Positions 1 to 7,488 of a DNA stretch of 64,000 nucleotides are shown here, piece after piece (position 1 is the stretch's first letter; the number at the start of each line of letters is the position of its first letter). The notes beneath the pieces were generated by a model that worked only from the letters and a program-made list of their open reading frames with translations, was not told the DNA's origin and made no database searches. The stretch comes from Streptomyces sp. NBC_00539 (GTDB lineage Bacteria > Actinomycetota > Actinomycetes > Streptomycetales > Streptomycetaceae). The position numbers and the translations under genes were made by a program. The stretch is from the NCBI RefSeq assembly GCF_036346105.1, contig NZ_CP107811.1:1922001-1986000 (forward strand). The letters run 5' to 3'.

Positions 1-1639
1 CCAGGGCCGCCCGGAAGTCCTCAGGCGAGGCGGCCGTCGTCAGGTCCAGCGGCGCCAGCGGCCGCAGCCCTTCCGTCAGGCAGGCGTCGTACGTGAGCAC
101 CCCCAGCGACTCGGAGTTTCCGAGGATCGCCACCCTCGGCCCGGCCGGCAGCGGCTGTCCGGCCAGCAGCAGGCCGACGTCGACCAGCTCGGTGACCGTG
201 TCGACCCGGATGACGCCCGCCTGCCGCAGCAGCGCCGAGACCGTCGCCTCGGGCAGCCGGGTCCCGGGTACGACGTGCCCGGCCGGGGTGTGGCGGCCGC
301 CGCGGGCCACGACCACCGGCTTGACGGCTGCCGTCCGCCGGGCGAGACGGGTGAACTTGCGCGGGTTGCCCAGGGTTTCGAGGTACATCAGCGCCACATC
401 GGTGGCTTCGTCGTCGTACCAGTACTGGAGGATGTCGTTGCCCGAGACGTCCGCGCGGTTGCCCGCCGAGACGAACGAGGACAGCCCCGCGCCCCGCCGC
501 AGCAGCCCCGACAGCAGGGCGATGCCGATCGCGCCGGACTGGGTGAACAGGCCGATCCGGCCCCGCTCGGTGGCCGGTGCCGGGGCCAGCGAGGCGTTGA
601 GCTCGATGTCGGGCGCGGTGTTGATCACCCCGAAGGCGTTCGGTCCGATCAGCCGCATCCCGTAGGACCGCACCTGCCTCAGCAGGTCGCGCTGGCGCTC
701 CTGTCCCGCCGGCCCGCTCTCCCCGTATCCGGCGGAGAGCACCACCAGTCCCTGTACGCCGTGCTCCCCGCACGCCGCGACCGCGTCCGGCACCCGCTGC
801 GCCGGGACGGCGATCACCGCGAGGTCGACCGGGGCCGTGATGCCGGCGAGCGAGCGGTAGGCCCGTACGCCGTCCAGCAGGTCGGTGTCGGTCGCCTCGT
901 TGACCGCGTAGAGGTGCCCGTGGAAGCCGGCGTCCCGCAGGTTGCGCAAGACCGTCGCGCCGACGCCCGCGCCGGAGCGGCTGACTCCGATCACCGCCAC
1001 GGAGCCGGGTGCCAGCAGCCGCTGGACGGAGCGGGCCTCGGCGCGCTGTTCACGGGCGCGCTGCACGGCGAGCGACTCGGCGGTGGGTTCGAGGTCGAGG
1101 GTGAGGTGGACGGACCCGTCCTCGAAGCTGCGCTTCTGCTGGTAGCCGGCGTCCGTGAACACCTTGATCATCTTGCTGTTGGCGGGCAGCACTTCGGCGG
1201 CGAACCTCCGGATGCCGCGCTCGCGGGCCACCGCGCCGATGTGTTCGAGGAGCGCGGAGGCCACCCCGCGGCCCTGGTGGGCGTCCTGGACCAGGAAGGC
1301 GACCTCGGCCTCGTCTGCGGGGGCGGACGCGGGCCGGCCGTCGGGGCCGATCCGGTCGTAGCGGACGGTGGCGATGAACTCTCCGCCGATGGTCGCGGCG
1401 AGGCCGACCCGGTCCACGTAGTCGTGGTGCGTGAAGCGGCGCACGTCGCGGTCGGAGAGCCGGGGGTACGGCGCGAAGAAGCGGTAGTACTTCGACTCGT
1501 CGGAGACCTGTTCGTAGAAGCTGACCAGCCGTCCCGCGTCATCGGTGGTGATGGGCCGGATCCGGGCGGTGCCGCCGTCGCGCAGGACGACGTCCGCTTC
1601 CCAGTGGGCCGGGTACGAGAGGTCCGACTCGGTGGTCAT
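1..1639 (-). CDS. GNAT acetyltransferase / acyl-CoA synthetase-like fusion (Pat), C-terminus cut by window
   Basis: The visible 546 residues show two parts. Residues about 20-175 are a GNAT fold with the acetyl-CoA loop QGRGVA at 122-127. From about residue 217 a CoA-binding Rossmann domain begins (PGSVAVIGVSRSG), followed by an NDP-forming acyl-CoA synthetase-like region (GLFTQSGAIG). This is the Pat/PatA architecture, in which the GNAT domain acetylates lysines of metabolic enzymes such as acetyl-CoA synthetase and the synthetase-like part is usually regulatory. Here the GNAT domain is N-terminal. The start is the ATG at 1639; the stop lies left of the window. It is transcribed away from ptsH. 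A protein-acetylation enzyme fits a region rich in acetate and carboxylate genes, but that link is inference. Which proteins it acetylates cannot be read from the sequence. Confidence 0.88.
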   Translation of the reverse strand, partial: MTTESDLSYPAHWEADVVLRDGGTARIRPITTDDAGRLVSFYEQVSDESKYYRFFAPYPRLSDRDVRRFTHHDYVDRVGLAATIGGEFIATVRYDRIGPDGRPASAPADEAEVAFLVQDAHQGRGVASALLEHIGAVARERGIRRFAAEVLPANSKMIKVFTDAGYQQKRSFEDGSVHLTLDLEPTAESLAVQRAREQRAEARSVQRLLAPGSVAVIGVSRSGAGVGATVLRNLRDAGFHGHLYAVNEATDTDLLDGVRAYRSLAGITAPVDLAVIAVPAQRVPDAVAACGEHGVQGLVVLSAGYGESGPAGQERQRDLLRQVRSYGMRLIGPNAFGVINTAPDIELNASLAPAPATERGRIGLFTQSGAIGIALLSGLLRRGAGLSSFVSAGNRADVSGNDILQYWYDDEATDVALMYLETLGNPRKFTRLARRTAAVKPVVVARGGRHTPAGHVVPGTRLPEATVSALLRQAGVIRVDTVTELVDVGLLLAGQPLPAGPRVAILGNSESLGVLTYDACLTEGLRPLAPLDLTTAASPEDFRAAL

Positions 1640-1784
1640 GGGCACACCCTAAGGGGCGCATCCCCCTGTCGGCGCGTGCGCGGCGCATGAGGCACATCAG
1701 GGCGAACCGGTGCAAGCTGGGGAAGGTCGAGCGGCGGTGGATACGGGACGAAGGTCGGTCCGAGCATTCCGGGTGTCGTGAGAG

Positions 1785-1800
1785 ACTGGTCTAGACAACC
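1785..1800. promoter_or_regulatory. DasR-responsive element (dre) upstream of ptsH
   Basis: The 16-mer ACTGGTCTAGACAACC matches the dre consensus ACTGGTCTAGACCACT at 13 positions, including the whole left half and centre. It lies 23 bp before the ptsH start. DasR is the GntR/HutC regulator that controls N-acetylglucosamine PTS genes in Streptomyces. The dasR gene itself is not in this window. Confidence 0.85.
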
Positions 1801-1823
1801 GAAAGAACCTGAAGGGCATCACC

Positions 1824-2105
1824 ATGGCAGAGCGCCGCGTCAACGTCGGCTGGGCCGAGGGCCTGCACGCTCGTCCCGCCTCGATCTTCGTCCGCGCGAC
1901 GACCGCTTCCGGCGTCCCGGTGACCATCGCGAAGGCGGGCGGCGACCCCGTCAACGCCGCTTCCATGCTGGCGGTTCTGGGCCTGGGCGCCCAGGGCGGC
2001 GAGGAGATCGTCCTCACGTCCGAGGCCGAGGGCGCCGAAGCCGCGCTGGACCGCCTGGCGAAGCTCGTCGCCGAGGGCCTCGAGGAGCTCCCGGAGACGG
2101 TCTGA
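1824..2105 (+). CDS. ptsH: HPr phosphocarrier protein of the PTS
   Basis: This 93-residue protein carries phosphate from Enzyme I to sugar-specific EIIA in the phosphoenolpyruvate phosphotransferase system. The active-site motif GLHARPAS places the phospho-histidine at His15. Length and fold pattern are standard for HPr. The region corresponding to the Firmicute regulatory Ser46 reads NAASMLAVL, with Ser47 present; no HPr kinase is known to act in streptomycetes, so that serine is probably not a regulatory site. The ATG at 1824 follows a GAAGGG ribosome-binding site. The gene stands alone, with a dre operator upstream and a strong hairpin downstream, so it is probably monocistronic and induced through DasR by aminosugar metabolites. 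Confidence 0.96.
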   Translation: MAERRVNVGWAEGLHARPASIFVRATTASGVPVTIAKAGGDPVNAASMLAVLGLGAQGGEEIVLTSEAEGAEAALDRLAKLVAEGLEELPETV

Positions 2106-2140
2106 CCCCGTCCCCGGCCCTTCGGGTCGTCCTGCGCGGT

Positions 2141-2178
2141 GGAGCCGCGGCCCCCGGACCACCGGGCGCCGCGGCTCC
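2141..2178 (+). terminator. Hairpin terminator after ptsH
   Basis: Perfect 11-bp arms GGAGCCGCGGC and GCCGCGGCTCC enclose a 16-nt loop, 36 nt after the ptsH stop. There is no long T tract, which is normal for Streptomyces hairpins. Confidence 0.7.
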
Positions 2179-2341
2179 GCTGCTTTCCGGCCGCAATTCC
2201 CGCGCGTCCTTCGGCCCGCATTTCAGCCACGGGAAATAACCGGCCACTCGCGCATTCACGTCACCGGGGCAGGGAAATTCCCATTCCGCGCAGCCGGGGC
2301 CGGGGCCGAGAATGACCGGATACCTTTGTATACGGCCACTG

Positions 2342-3016
2342 TTAATGTCGGCCGCTCCCCGTGTTTACGGCAGGTTGCGAAGTCCTCACGCGCGTATCGC
2401 GCAGCCGGTAGCATCCGGCCGCACGTTCCACGTGCAGCCCGGTCAGCGTCCGGGCGCGCTCGGCGTCGCCCCGCACCACCGCGTCCACGATCGCGCCGTG
2501 CTCCGCCCAGGAGTCGGCCGGCCGGGCCGGGGGCCGCACCACGTACATCCAGGCGATCTTGTGCCGGGTCTGGGTCAGCACGGAGATCAGCCCGGGGCTG
2601 GCCGAGGCCTGCGCGAGCGTTTCGTGGAACCAGCCGCCCAGGGCGCGCAGGTCCTCTCCCCGCCCGTTCCTGGCCCGTTCGCGGCCCAGCCGGACCAGCC
2701 CGCGCAGCACCTTGAGGTGCCCTTCGGTCCGTCTGCGGGCGGCCCTCGCCGCGGCGAGCGGTTCCAGCAGCGCCCGCAGCTCCAGCAGGTCCGCCGCCTC
2801 CTGCTCGGTCGGCTCGGCGACACAGGCTCCCGCGTGCCGGCGGGTGGTGACGAACCCCTCCGCCTCCAGGGTGCGCAGCGCCTCGCGGACGGGGACGCGC
2901 GAGACTCCGTACCGGCGGGCGAGGACCTCCTCGGTCAGCCTGCCGCCCGGTTCGAAGACCCCGGAGACGATGTCGTCACGAATTGCGGTGCATACCGCGT
3001 GCGCGGGAATACGCAA
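2342..3016 (-). CDS. GntR-family regulator, FCD (FadR) type
   Basis: This 224-residue protein has an N-terminal winged helix (about residues 10-70; GVSRVPVREALRTLEAEG is the classic GntR recognition-helix stretch) followed by an all-helical FCD ligand-binding domain. FCD-type GntR proteins usually bind small organic acids or sugar acids and repress a nearby catabolic or transport gene. None is adjacent here, so the ligand and target are unknown. The start codon is read as TTG at 3016, because GGAG sits 8 nt upstream and no ATG or GTG with a good site lies in frame nearby. It is a separate transcription unit between ptsH and the M23 peptidase. It is not DasR, which has a UTRA domain instead. 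Confidence 0.85.
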   Translation of the reverse strand: MRIPAHAVCTAIRDDIVSGVFEPGGRLTEEVLARRYGVSRVPVREALRTLEAEGFVTTRRHAGACVAEPTEQEAADLLELRALLEPLAAARAARRRTEGHLKVLRGLVRLGRERARNGRGEDLRALGGWFHETLAQASASPGLISVLTQTRHKIAWMYVVRPPARPADSWAEHGAIVDAVVRGDAERARTLTGLHVERAAGCYRLRDTRVRTSQPAVNTGSGRH

Positions 3017-3191
3017 GACCGGACTCCGCTCTCATTCCGACTGCCGGCTACCGGCGTTACCGCCACGACCGTACTGCGACTCTATTGCAACACACGACGA
3101 TTTCCGAGAACGGCCGGAAATACGAAACATTTGCCGGGCGGCCGGAGAAGCGGGGCAGGAGGCGCAGGACGCGCGAGGCGGTGAGACGCGC

Positions 3192-3220
3192 AAGGCCCCG
3201 GCTCGGTGAGCCGGGGCCTT
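3192..3220 (-). terminator. Hairpin terminator after the M23 peptidase gene
   Basis: Arms AAGGCCCCGGCTC and its near-complement flank a short loop about 33 nt past the peptidase stop. The terminal TT/AA pairs make it look like a rho-independent terminator that may work in both directions. Confidence 0.75.
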
Positions 3221-3252
3221 GGACGGAAGCGGTGCGGTGCGGTGCGGTGCGG

Positions 3253-4050
3253 TCAGACGCTGACGCCGTGCGAGCGCAGGTACGCCACCGGGTCGATGTC
3301 CGTGCCGTACGTGGCACCGGTACGGGCCTCGAAGTGCAGGTGCGGGCCGCTGGAGTTGCCCGTGGAGCCCGAGAGGCCGATCTGCTGACCGGGGGTGACC
3401 TGCTCGCCGACGGAGACGCTCAGCGAGGACATGTGTCCGTACTGGGTGTAGGTGCCGTCGTTGTGCTTGATGACCACGTTGTTGCCGTAGGCGCCACCCC
3501 AGCCGGCCTCGACGACGGTGCCCGCGCCCACGGCGTGGACGGTAGTGCCGGAGGCGGCGTGGAAGTCGATGCCCGTGTGGCTGCCGGAGGACCACATGCC
3601 GCCGCCCGCCTTGTACTGCGTGCTGACGTACGAGCCGTCGACCGGGGCCACGAAGGTGTTGAGGCGCTTGCGCTCCTCCTCGCGGGCCGCCCGCTCGGCG
3701 GCGTCACGCTCGGCCTTGGCCTTGGCCTCGGCGAGGCGCTTGGCCTCGGCGGCGCGGGTCTTGGCCTCGGCTTCGGCCTGCGCCTTGGCGGCGGCGACCT
3801 CGGCGGCACGGTTCTGGGACTCGGCCTGGGTGTGGATCTCGTTCTGGAGGTCCTCGGCGACGACCACGGCACCGAGGCCGGTGTCCTCGATCGAGGGGGC
3901 CACGGCCTTGTCCGCGGCGAACGCGGGACCGGCCAGGGTGCCGACGACGCCAGTGGTGGCGAGGGCGGCTATGCCGGCGTAACCGGCGGTCTTGCGGCTC
4001 AGACGACTGGAACCACGGTGCTTACCGGCGGCACGACTGCCAAACGCCAT
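3253..4050 (-). CDS. Secreted M23-family peptidoglycan endopeptidase
   Basis: This 265-residue protein begins with a basic segment and a hydrophobic signal (AALATTGVVGTLAGPAFA, cleavage likely after AFA near residue 45). An Ala/Glu/Lys-rich coiled coil follows at about 70-135. The C-terminal domain is a LytM/M23 zinc metallopeptidase with the metal ligands HTGID and HLHF. Such enzymes cut peptide cross-links in peptidoglycan during growth, sporulation or germination; the coiled coil may hold the enzyme inactive or bind a partner at the wall. The gene is monocistronic, preceded by a long leader carrying a c-di-AMP riboswitch and followed by a hairpin. All catalytic ligands are present, so an active enzyme is expected. 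Confidence 0.93.
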   Translation of the reverse strand: MAFGSRAAGKHRGSSRLSRKTAGYAGIAALATTGVVGTLAGPAFAADKAVAPSIEDTGLGAVVVAEDLQNEIHTQAESQNRAAEVAAAKAQAEAEAKTRAAEAKRLAEAKAKAERDAAERAAREEERKRLNTFVAPVDGSYVSTQYKAGGGMWSSGSHTGIDFHAASGTTVHAVGAGTVVEAGWGGAYGNNVVIKHNDGTYTQYGHMSSLSVSVGEQVTPGQQIGLSGSTGNSSGPHLHFEARTGATYGTDIDPVAYLRSHGVSV

Positions 4051-4079
4051 GAAGGGTTTGATCCTTTCCTTCCCTCTCG

Positions 4080-4240
4080 CCTACCGGGTTAGCTGACGGG
4101 TTCGGAGCAGGAAGGTCTCCTACGGGCCCCTCTTGCGAGGTGGTCCGATTCACCCCAGGGACGCATGTGGGTCCCCGGCTCCCCAGGCTCGCGCCTGACG
4201 GGGACTCGGCGATCGCTGTCCGGTGCCGCGGGTGCGGCGG
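4080..4240 (-). promoter_or_regulatory. Cyclic di-AMP riboswitch (ydaO-yuaA type)
   Basis: On the minus strand the leader of the M23 gene contains the conserved blocks of this class in the right order: GAGCCGGGGACCCAC, then GGGGTGAATCGG, then CCGAACCCGTCAGCTAACCC followed by GGTAGGC. The start ATG follows about 30 nt after the last block. In Streptomyces this riboswitch class is known upstream of cell-wall hydrolase genes such as rpfA and turns expression down when c-di-AMP is high. The boundaries given are approximate. Confidence 0.9.
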
Positions 4241-4360
4241 GCACAACTGACGGACAGCACGGCCGACGCTAGGCGGATCCTCAGTCAATCTCCAAACAGA
4301 CACGCCTTTTTGTTACCTACGCCACACCACATTCGATCAACCACACCACCAAACAGACAA

Positions 4361-4394
4361 AAAGGGACTCCGGCGGACAAGCCGCCGGAGTCCC
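4361..4394 (-). terminator. Rho-independent terminator of the M16 peptidase operon
   Basis: Perfect 13-bp arms GGGACTCCGGCGG and its complement surround a short loop. In the minus direction they are followed by a U run (AAAAA on the plus strand). It lies 26 nt after the stop of the downstream M16 gene. Confidence 0.88.
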
Positions 4395-4420
4395 CTGCAC
4401 CAATCGGGCACGTGCTCCCG

Positions 4421-5812
4421 TCAGTTGGTGACGACGGTGACCTCACCGATCCCGAGGGCCCGGACGGACTCCTCGATCTGCGCCGCGTCACCGACCAGGA
4501 CCGTGACCAGCCGCTCCACCGGGAACGCGGCGACGGCCGCCGAGGTCGCCTCCACCGTGCCGGTCGCGGCGAGCTGCGCGTACAACCGCGCCTGGTAGTC
4601 GTCCGGGAGCTCCTGCTCGACCTGGTCGGCCAGGGTTCCCGCGACCGAGGCCGCCGTCTCGAACTTCAACGGGGCCACCCCCACCAGGTTCTGCACCGCG
4701 ACGTCCCGTTCGGCGTCGGTCAGGCCGCCCTCCGCGAGGGTGCGCAGCACCGTCCAGAGGTCGTCCAGCGCCGGGCCGGTGTTGGGCGTGTCCACCGAGC
4801 CGCTGATGGCGAGCATCGAGGCGCCCTTGCCGTCGGCGGTCGAACGCAGCACCTGGGCGAAGGCGCGCACGCCGTAGGTGTACCCCTTCTCCTCGCGCAG
4901 CACCTTGTCCAGGCGGGAGGTGAGGGTGCCGCCCAGGCAGTACGTGCCGAGCACCTGGGCCGCCCAGACGCGGTCGTGCCGGTCCGGGCCGATGCGGCCG
5001 ATGAGCAGCTGCGTCTGGACCGCGCCGGGCCGGTCCACGATGACCACGCGGCCGGTGTCGTCGGCGGTCACCGGGGGCACGGGCAGCGGCGCGGCGCTGT
5101 CGCCGGTCCAGCCGCCCAGGGTGTCCGCGAGGACCGCGTCGAGGTCGATGCCGGTCAGGTCGCCGACGACCACCGCGGTGGCGGTGGAGGGGCGCACGTG
5201 GGCCTCGTAGAAGGCGCGTACGGCCGCGGAGTCGATCCGGGCCACCGTCTCCTCGGTGCCCTGGCGGGGCCGGGACATCCGCAGGGCAGCCGGGAAGAGC
5301 TCCTTGGAGAGCTCCTTCGCGGCGCGGCGCTGCGGGTTGGCCAGCTCGTGCGGGATCTCGTCGAGCCGGTTGCGCACCAGCCGGTCGACCTCGCCGTCCG
5401 CGAAGGCGGGGGCGCGCAGCGCCTCGGCGACCAGGCCGAGGGCCTTGGCCAGGCGGGAGGCCGGGACCTCCAGGGAGACCCGGATGCCCGGGTGGTCGGC
5501 GTGTGCGTCGAGCGTGGCGCCGCAGCGCTCCAGCTCGGCGGCGAACTCCTCGGCGGAGTGCTTGTCGGTGCCCTCCGACAGGGCGCGGGCCATGATGGTG
5601 GCCACGCCGTCCAGGCCCTCGGGCTCCGCGTCCAGCGGGGCGGCGAGGTTGATCTCGACGGCGATCACCTGCTGGCCCGGGCGGTGGCACCGCAGCAGGG
5701 TCAGGCCGTTGGGCAGCGAACCGCGCTCGGGGGCCGGGAAGGCCCAGGGCTTGGCCTCGCCGGCCTGCGGCTGCGGGTGGAGGGTCATCGTGACGGCTGC
5801 GGTGTCGCTCAC
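4421..5812 (-). CDS. M16 peptidase, non-catalytic partner subunit
   Basis: This 463-residue protein has the two-domain M16 (insulinase/MPP) fold. The HxxEH zinc motif is absent: the matching stretch reads ARALSEGTDKHSAEEFA. The C-terminal R/Y pair typical of substrate-holding subunits is present in EEKGYTYGVRAF. It therefore resembles the alpha subunit of mitochondrial processing peptidase, which pairs with an active subunit. The GTG start at 5812 overlaps the stop of the upstream M16 gene (GTGA, 4-nt overlap), which indicates translational coupling and a 1:1 complex. A downstream ATG (MTLHPQ) is a less likely start. The substrate is unknown; bacterial pairs of this kind process peptides or precursor proteins. 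Confidence 0.92.
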   Translation of the reverse strand: MSDTAAVTMTLHPQPQAGEAKPWAFPAPERGSLPNGLTLLRCHRPGQQVIAVEINLAAPLDAEPEGLDGVATIMARALSEGTDKHSAEEFAAELERCGATLDAHADHPGIRVSLEVPASRLAKALGLVAEALRAPAFADGEVDRLVRNRLDEIPHELANPQRRAAKELSKELFPAALRMSRPRQGTEETVARIDSAAVRAFYEAHVRPSTATAVVVGDLTGIDLDAVLADTLGGWTGDSAAPLPVPPVTADDTGRVVIVDRPGAVQTQLLIGRIGPDRHDRVWAAQVLGTYCLGGTLTSRLDKVLREEKGYTYGVRAFAQVLRSTADGKGASMLAISGSVDTPNTGPALDDLWTVLRTLAEGGLTDAERDVAVQNLVGVAPLKFETAASVAGTLADQVEQELPDDYQARLYAQLAATGTVEATSAAVAAFPVERLVTVLVGDAAQIEESVRALGIGEVTVVTN

Positions 5813-7161
5813 TGCTCCGCCCCTTCGTTCTCGGTCTCGTCGGTCTCGTCGGACTCCGCAGAGAGCGGCTCGTACACGAGCACCGCGCGGTTGTCGGGGC
5901 GCAGCCGGGCCGCGGCCACGGCCTGTACTTCCTCGGCGGTGACGTCGAGGACGCGCTGGACGGCGGTCAGGGCGAGCTGCGGGTCGCCGAACAGGACCGC
6001 GTAGCGGCACAGTTCGTCGGCGCGGCCGGCCACCGTGCTCAGCCGGTCCAGCCACTCGCGCTCCAGCTGCGCCTGTGCGCGCTCCATCTCCTCGGCCGTC
6101 GGGCCCTCGGCGGCGAACCGCGCGAGTTCCTCGTCGACCGCCGCCTCGATGGCGGGCACCTCGATCCCGCTGGAGGTCTTCACGTCCAGCCAGCCCAGGG
6201 AGGGCGCGCCCGCGAGCCGCAGCAGGCCGAAGCCGGCCGCGACGGCGCTCTGGTCGCGCCGGACCAGGCGGTTGTGGAGGCGGGAGGACTCGCCGCCGCC
6301 CAGGATGGTCAGCGCCACGTCGGCGGCGTCGCACTCGCGGGAGCCGTCGTGCGGGAGCCGGTAGGCGGCCATCAGCGCGCGGGCCGGGACCTCCTCGACG
6401 ATCTCCTCGCGGAGCTGGCCGCCCATGACCTCGGGCAGCGCGCCGTCGCGCGGCGGCTGCTTGCCGTCGTGCGCGGGAATGGTGCCGAAGTACTTCTCGA
6501 TCCAGGCGAGCGTCTGCTCGGGGTCGATGTCGCCGACCACCGACAGGACGGCGTTGTTGGGCGCGTAGTACGTGCGGAAGAAGGTGCGGGCGTCCTCGAG
6601 GGAGGCCGCGTCCAGGTCGGCCATCGAGCCGATGGGCGTGTGGTGGTAGGGGTGGCCCTCCGGGTAGGCGAGGGCGGTCAGCTTCTCGAACGCGGTGCCG
6701 TAGGGGACGTTGTCGTACCGCTGGCGGCGCTCGTTCTTGACGACGTCGCGCTGGTTCTCCATGGACTCCTCGTCCAGGGCGGCCAGCAGCGAGCCCATGC
6801 GGTCCGCCTCCAGCCACAGCGCGAGCTCCAGCTGGTGGGCGGGCATCGTCTCGAAGTAGTTGGTGCGCTCGAAGCTGGTGGTGCCGTTGAGCGAACCGCC
6901 GGCGCCCTGGACGAGCTCGAAGTGCCCGTTGCCCGGTACGCTCGCCGAGCCCTGGAACATCAGGTGCTCGAAGAGGTGAGCCAGACCGGTCCGCCCCTTG
7001 ACTTCGTGGCGGGAGCCGACGTCGTACCAGAGGCAGACGGCGGCGACCGGAGTCAGGTGATCCTCGGAAAGCACCACGCGCAGGCCGTTGGCCAGCCGGT
7101 GCTCGGTCGCTGTCAGGCCGCCGGAGCCGGCCTGAGCTGTGGCCGTGTGACCCATGGGCAT
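5809..7161 (-). CDS. M16 peptidase, catalytic subunit
   Basis: This 450-residue zinc metallopeptidase has the inverted zinc motif HLFEH at residues 62-66 (the active HxxEH form) and a distal glutamate region ENQRDVVKNERRQRY. It is the catalytic partner of the downstream inactive M16 protein, with which it is translationally coupled. No signal peptide is visible, so the complex is probably cytoplasmic. The start ATG at 7161 (MPMGHTATAQ) could also be read from the second Met. An intergenic region of 327 bp separates it from the divergent parC gene. Homologs include MPP-beta and PqqF-like peptidases; no cofactor or lantibiotic genes lie nearby, so a general peptide-processing role is the safest reading. 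Confidence 0.92.
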   Translation of the reverse strand: MPMGHTATAQAGSGGLTATEHRLANGLRVVLSEDHLTPVAAVCLWYDVGSRHEVKGRTGLAHLFEHLMFQGSASVPGNGHFELVQGAGGSLNGTTSFERTNYFETMPAHQLELALWLEADRMGSLLAALDEESMENQRDVVKNERRQRYDNVPYGTAFEKLTALAYPEGHPYHHTPIGSMADLDAASLEDARTFFRTYYAPNNAVLSVVGDIDPEQTLAWIEKYFGTIPAHDGKQPPRDGALPEVMGGQLREEIVEEVPARALMAAYRLPHDGSRECDAADVALTILGGGESSRLHNRLVRRDQSAVAAGFGLLRLAGAPSLGWLDVKTSSGIEVPAIEAAVDEELARFAAEGPTAEEMERAQAQLEREWLDRLSTVAGRADELCRYAVLFGDPQLALTAVQRVLDVTAEEVQAVAAARLRPDNRAVLVYEPLSAESDETDETENEGAEQ

Positions 7162-7488
7162 GTGGTCCCTTCGATCGCGATGCAGAGATTTCTGTCAGAC
7201 CTGCCACTGTATGCAAGCGCGTCGGCAACCGGAGAAGTTCCCGGGTTCCCCCGCCCGGGGCTCCGTCCGGGGGGACCCCAGGGCCGGAGTCGGCGTTGTC
7301 GGTGCCACGGGCCACAATGGTCCGCGTCGACGTCGACACCGGGCGAAACCGGTCGGATCCCCGGCCGGAGCGTCGGCCGGACCGGCAGACTCCGTACGAA
7401 CCCGCCAGACCAGACCGCCTGACCTACCCGCCAGACCAGACCGCCAGACCCCGAGTACACCCTTTCTTGGTTAAGGAGCCGCGCAGCG
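7162..7488. other. Divergent intergenic region, M16 operon / parC
   Basis: This 327-bp promoter region serves two divergent units. It carries direct repeats near its right end, listed separately. The parC ribosome-binding site AAGGAG lies at about 7474, 10 nt before the ATG. I could not assign -35/-10 boxes with confidence. Confidence 0.6.
7401..7445. repeat. Two 19-bp direct repeats upstream of parC
   Basis: CCCGCCAGACCAGACCGCC occurs at 7401-7419 and again at 7427-7445, a spacing of 26 bp start to start. A partial CAGACC follows. The repeats end 43 bp before the parC start codon, so they probably lie in the 5' UTR or promoter. Confidence 0.85.
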
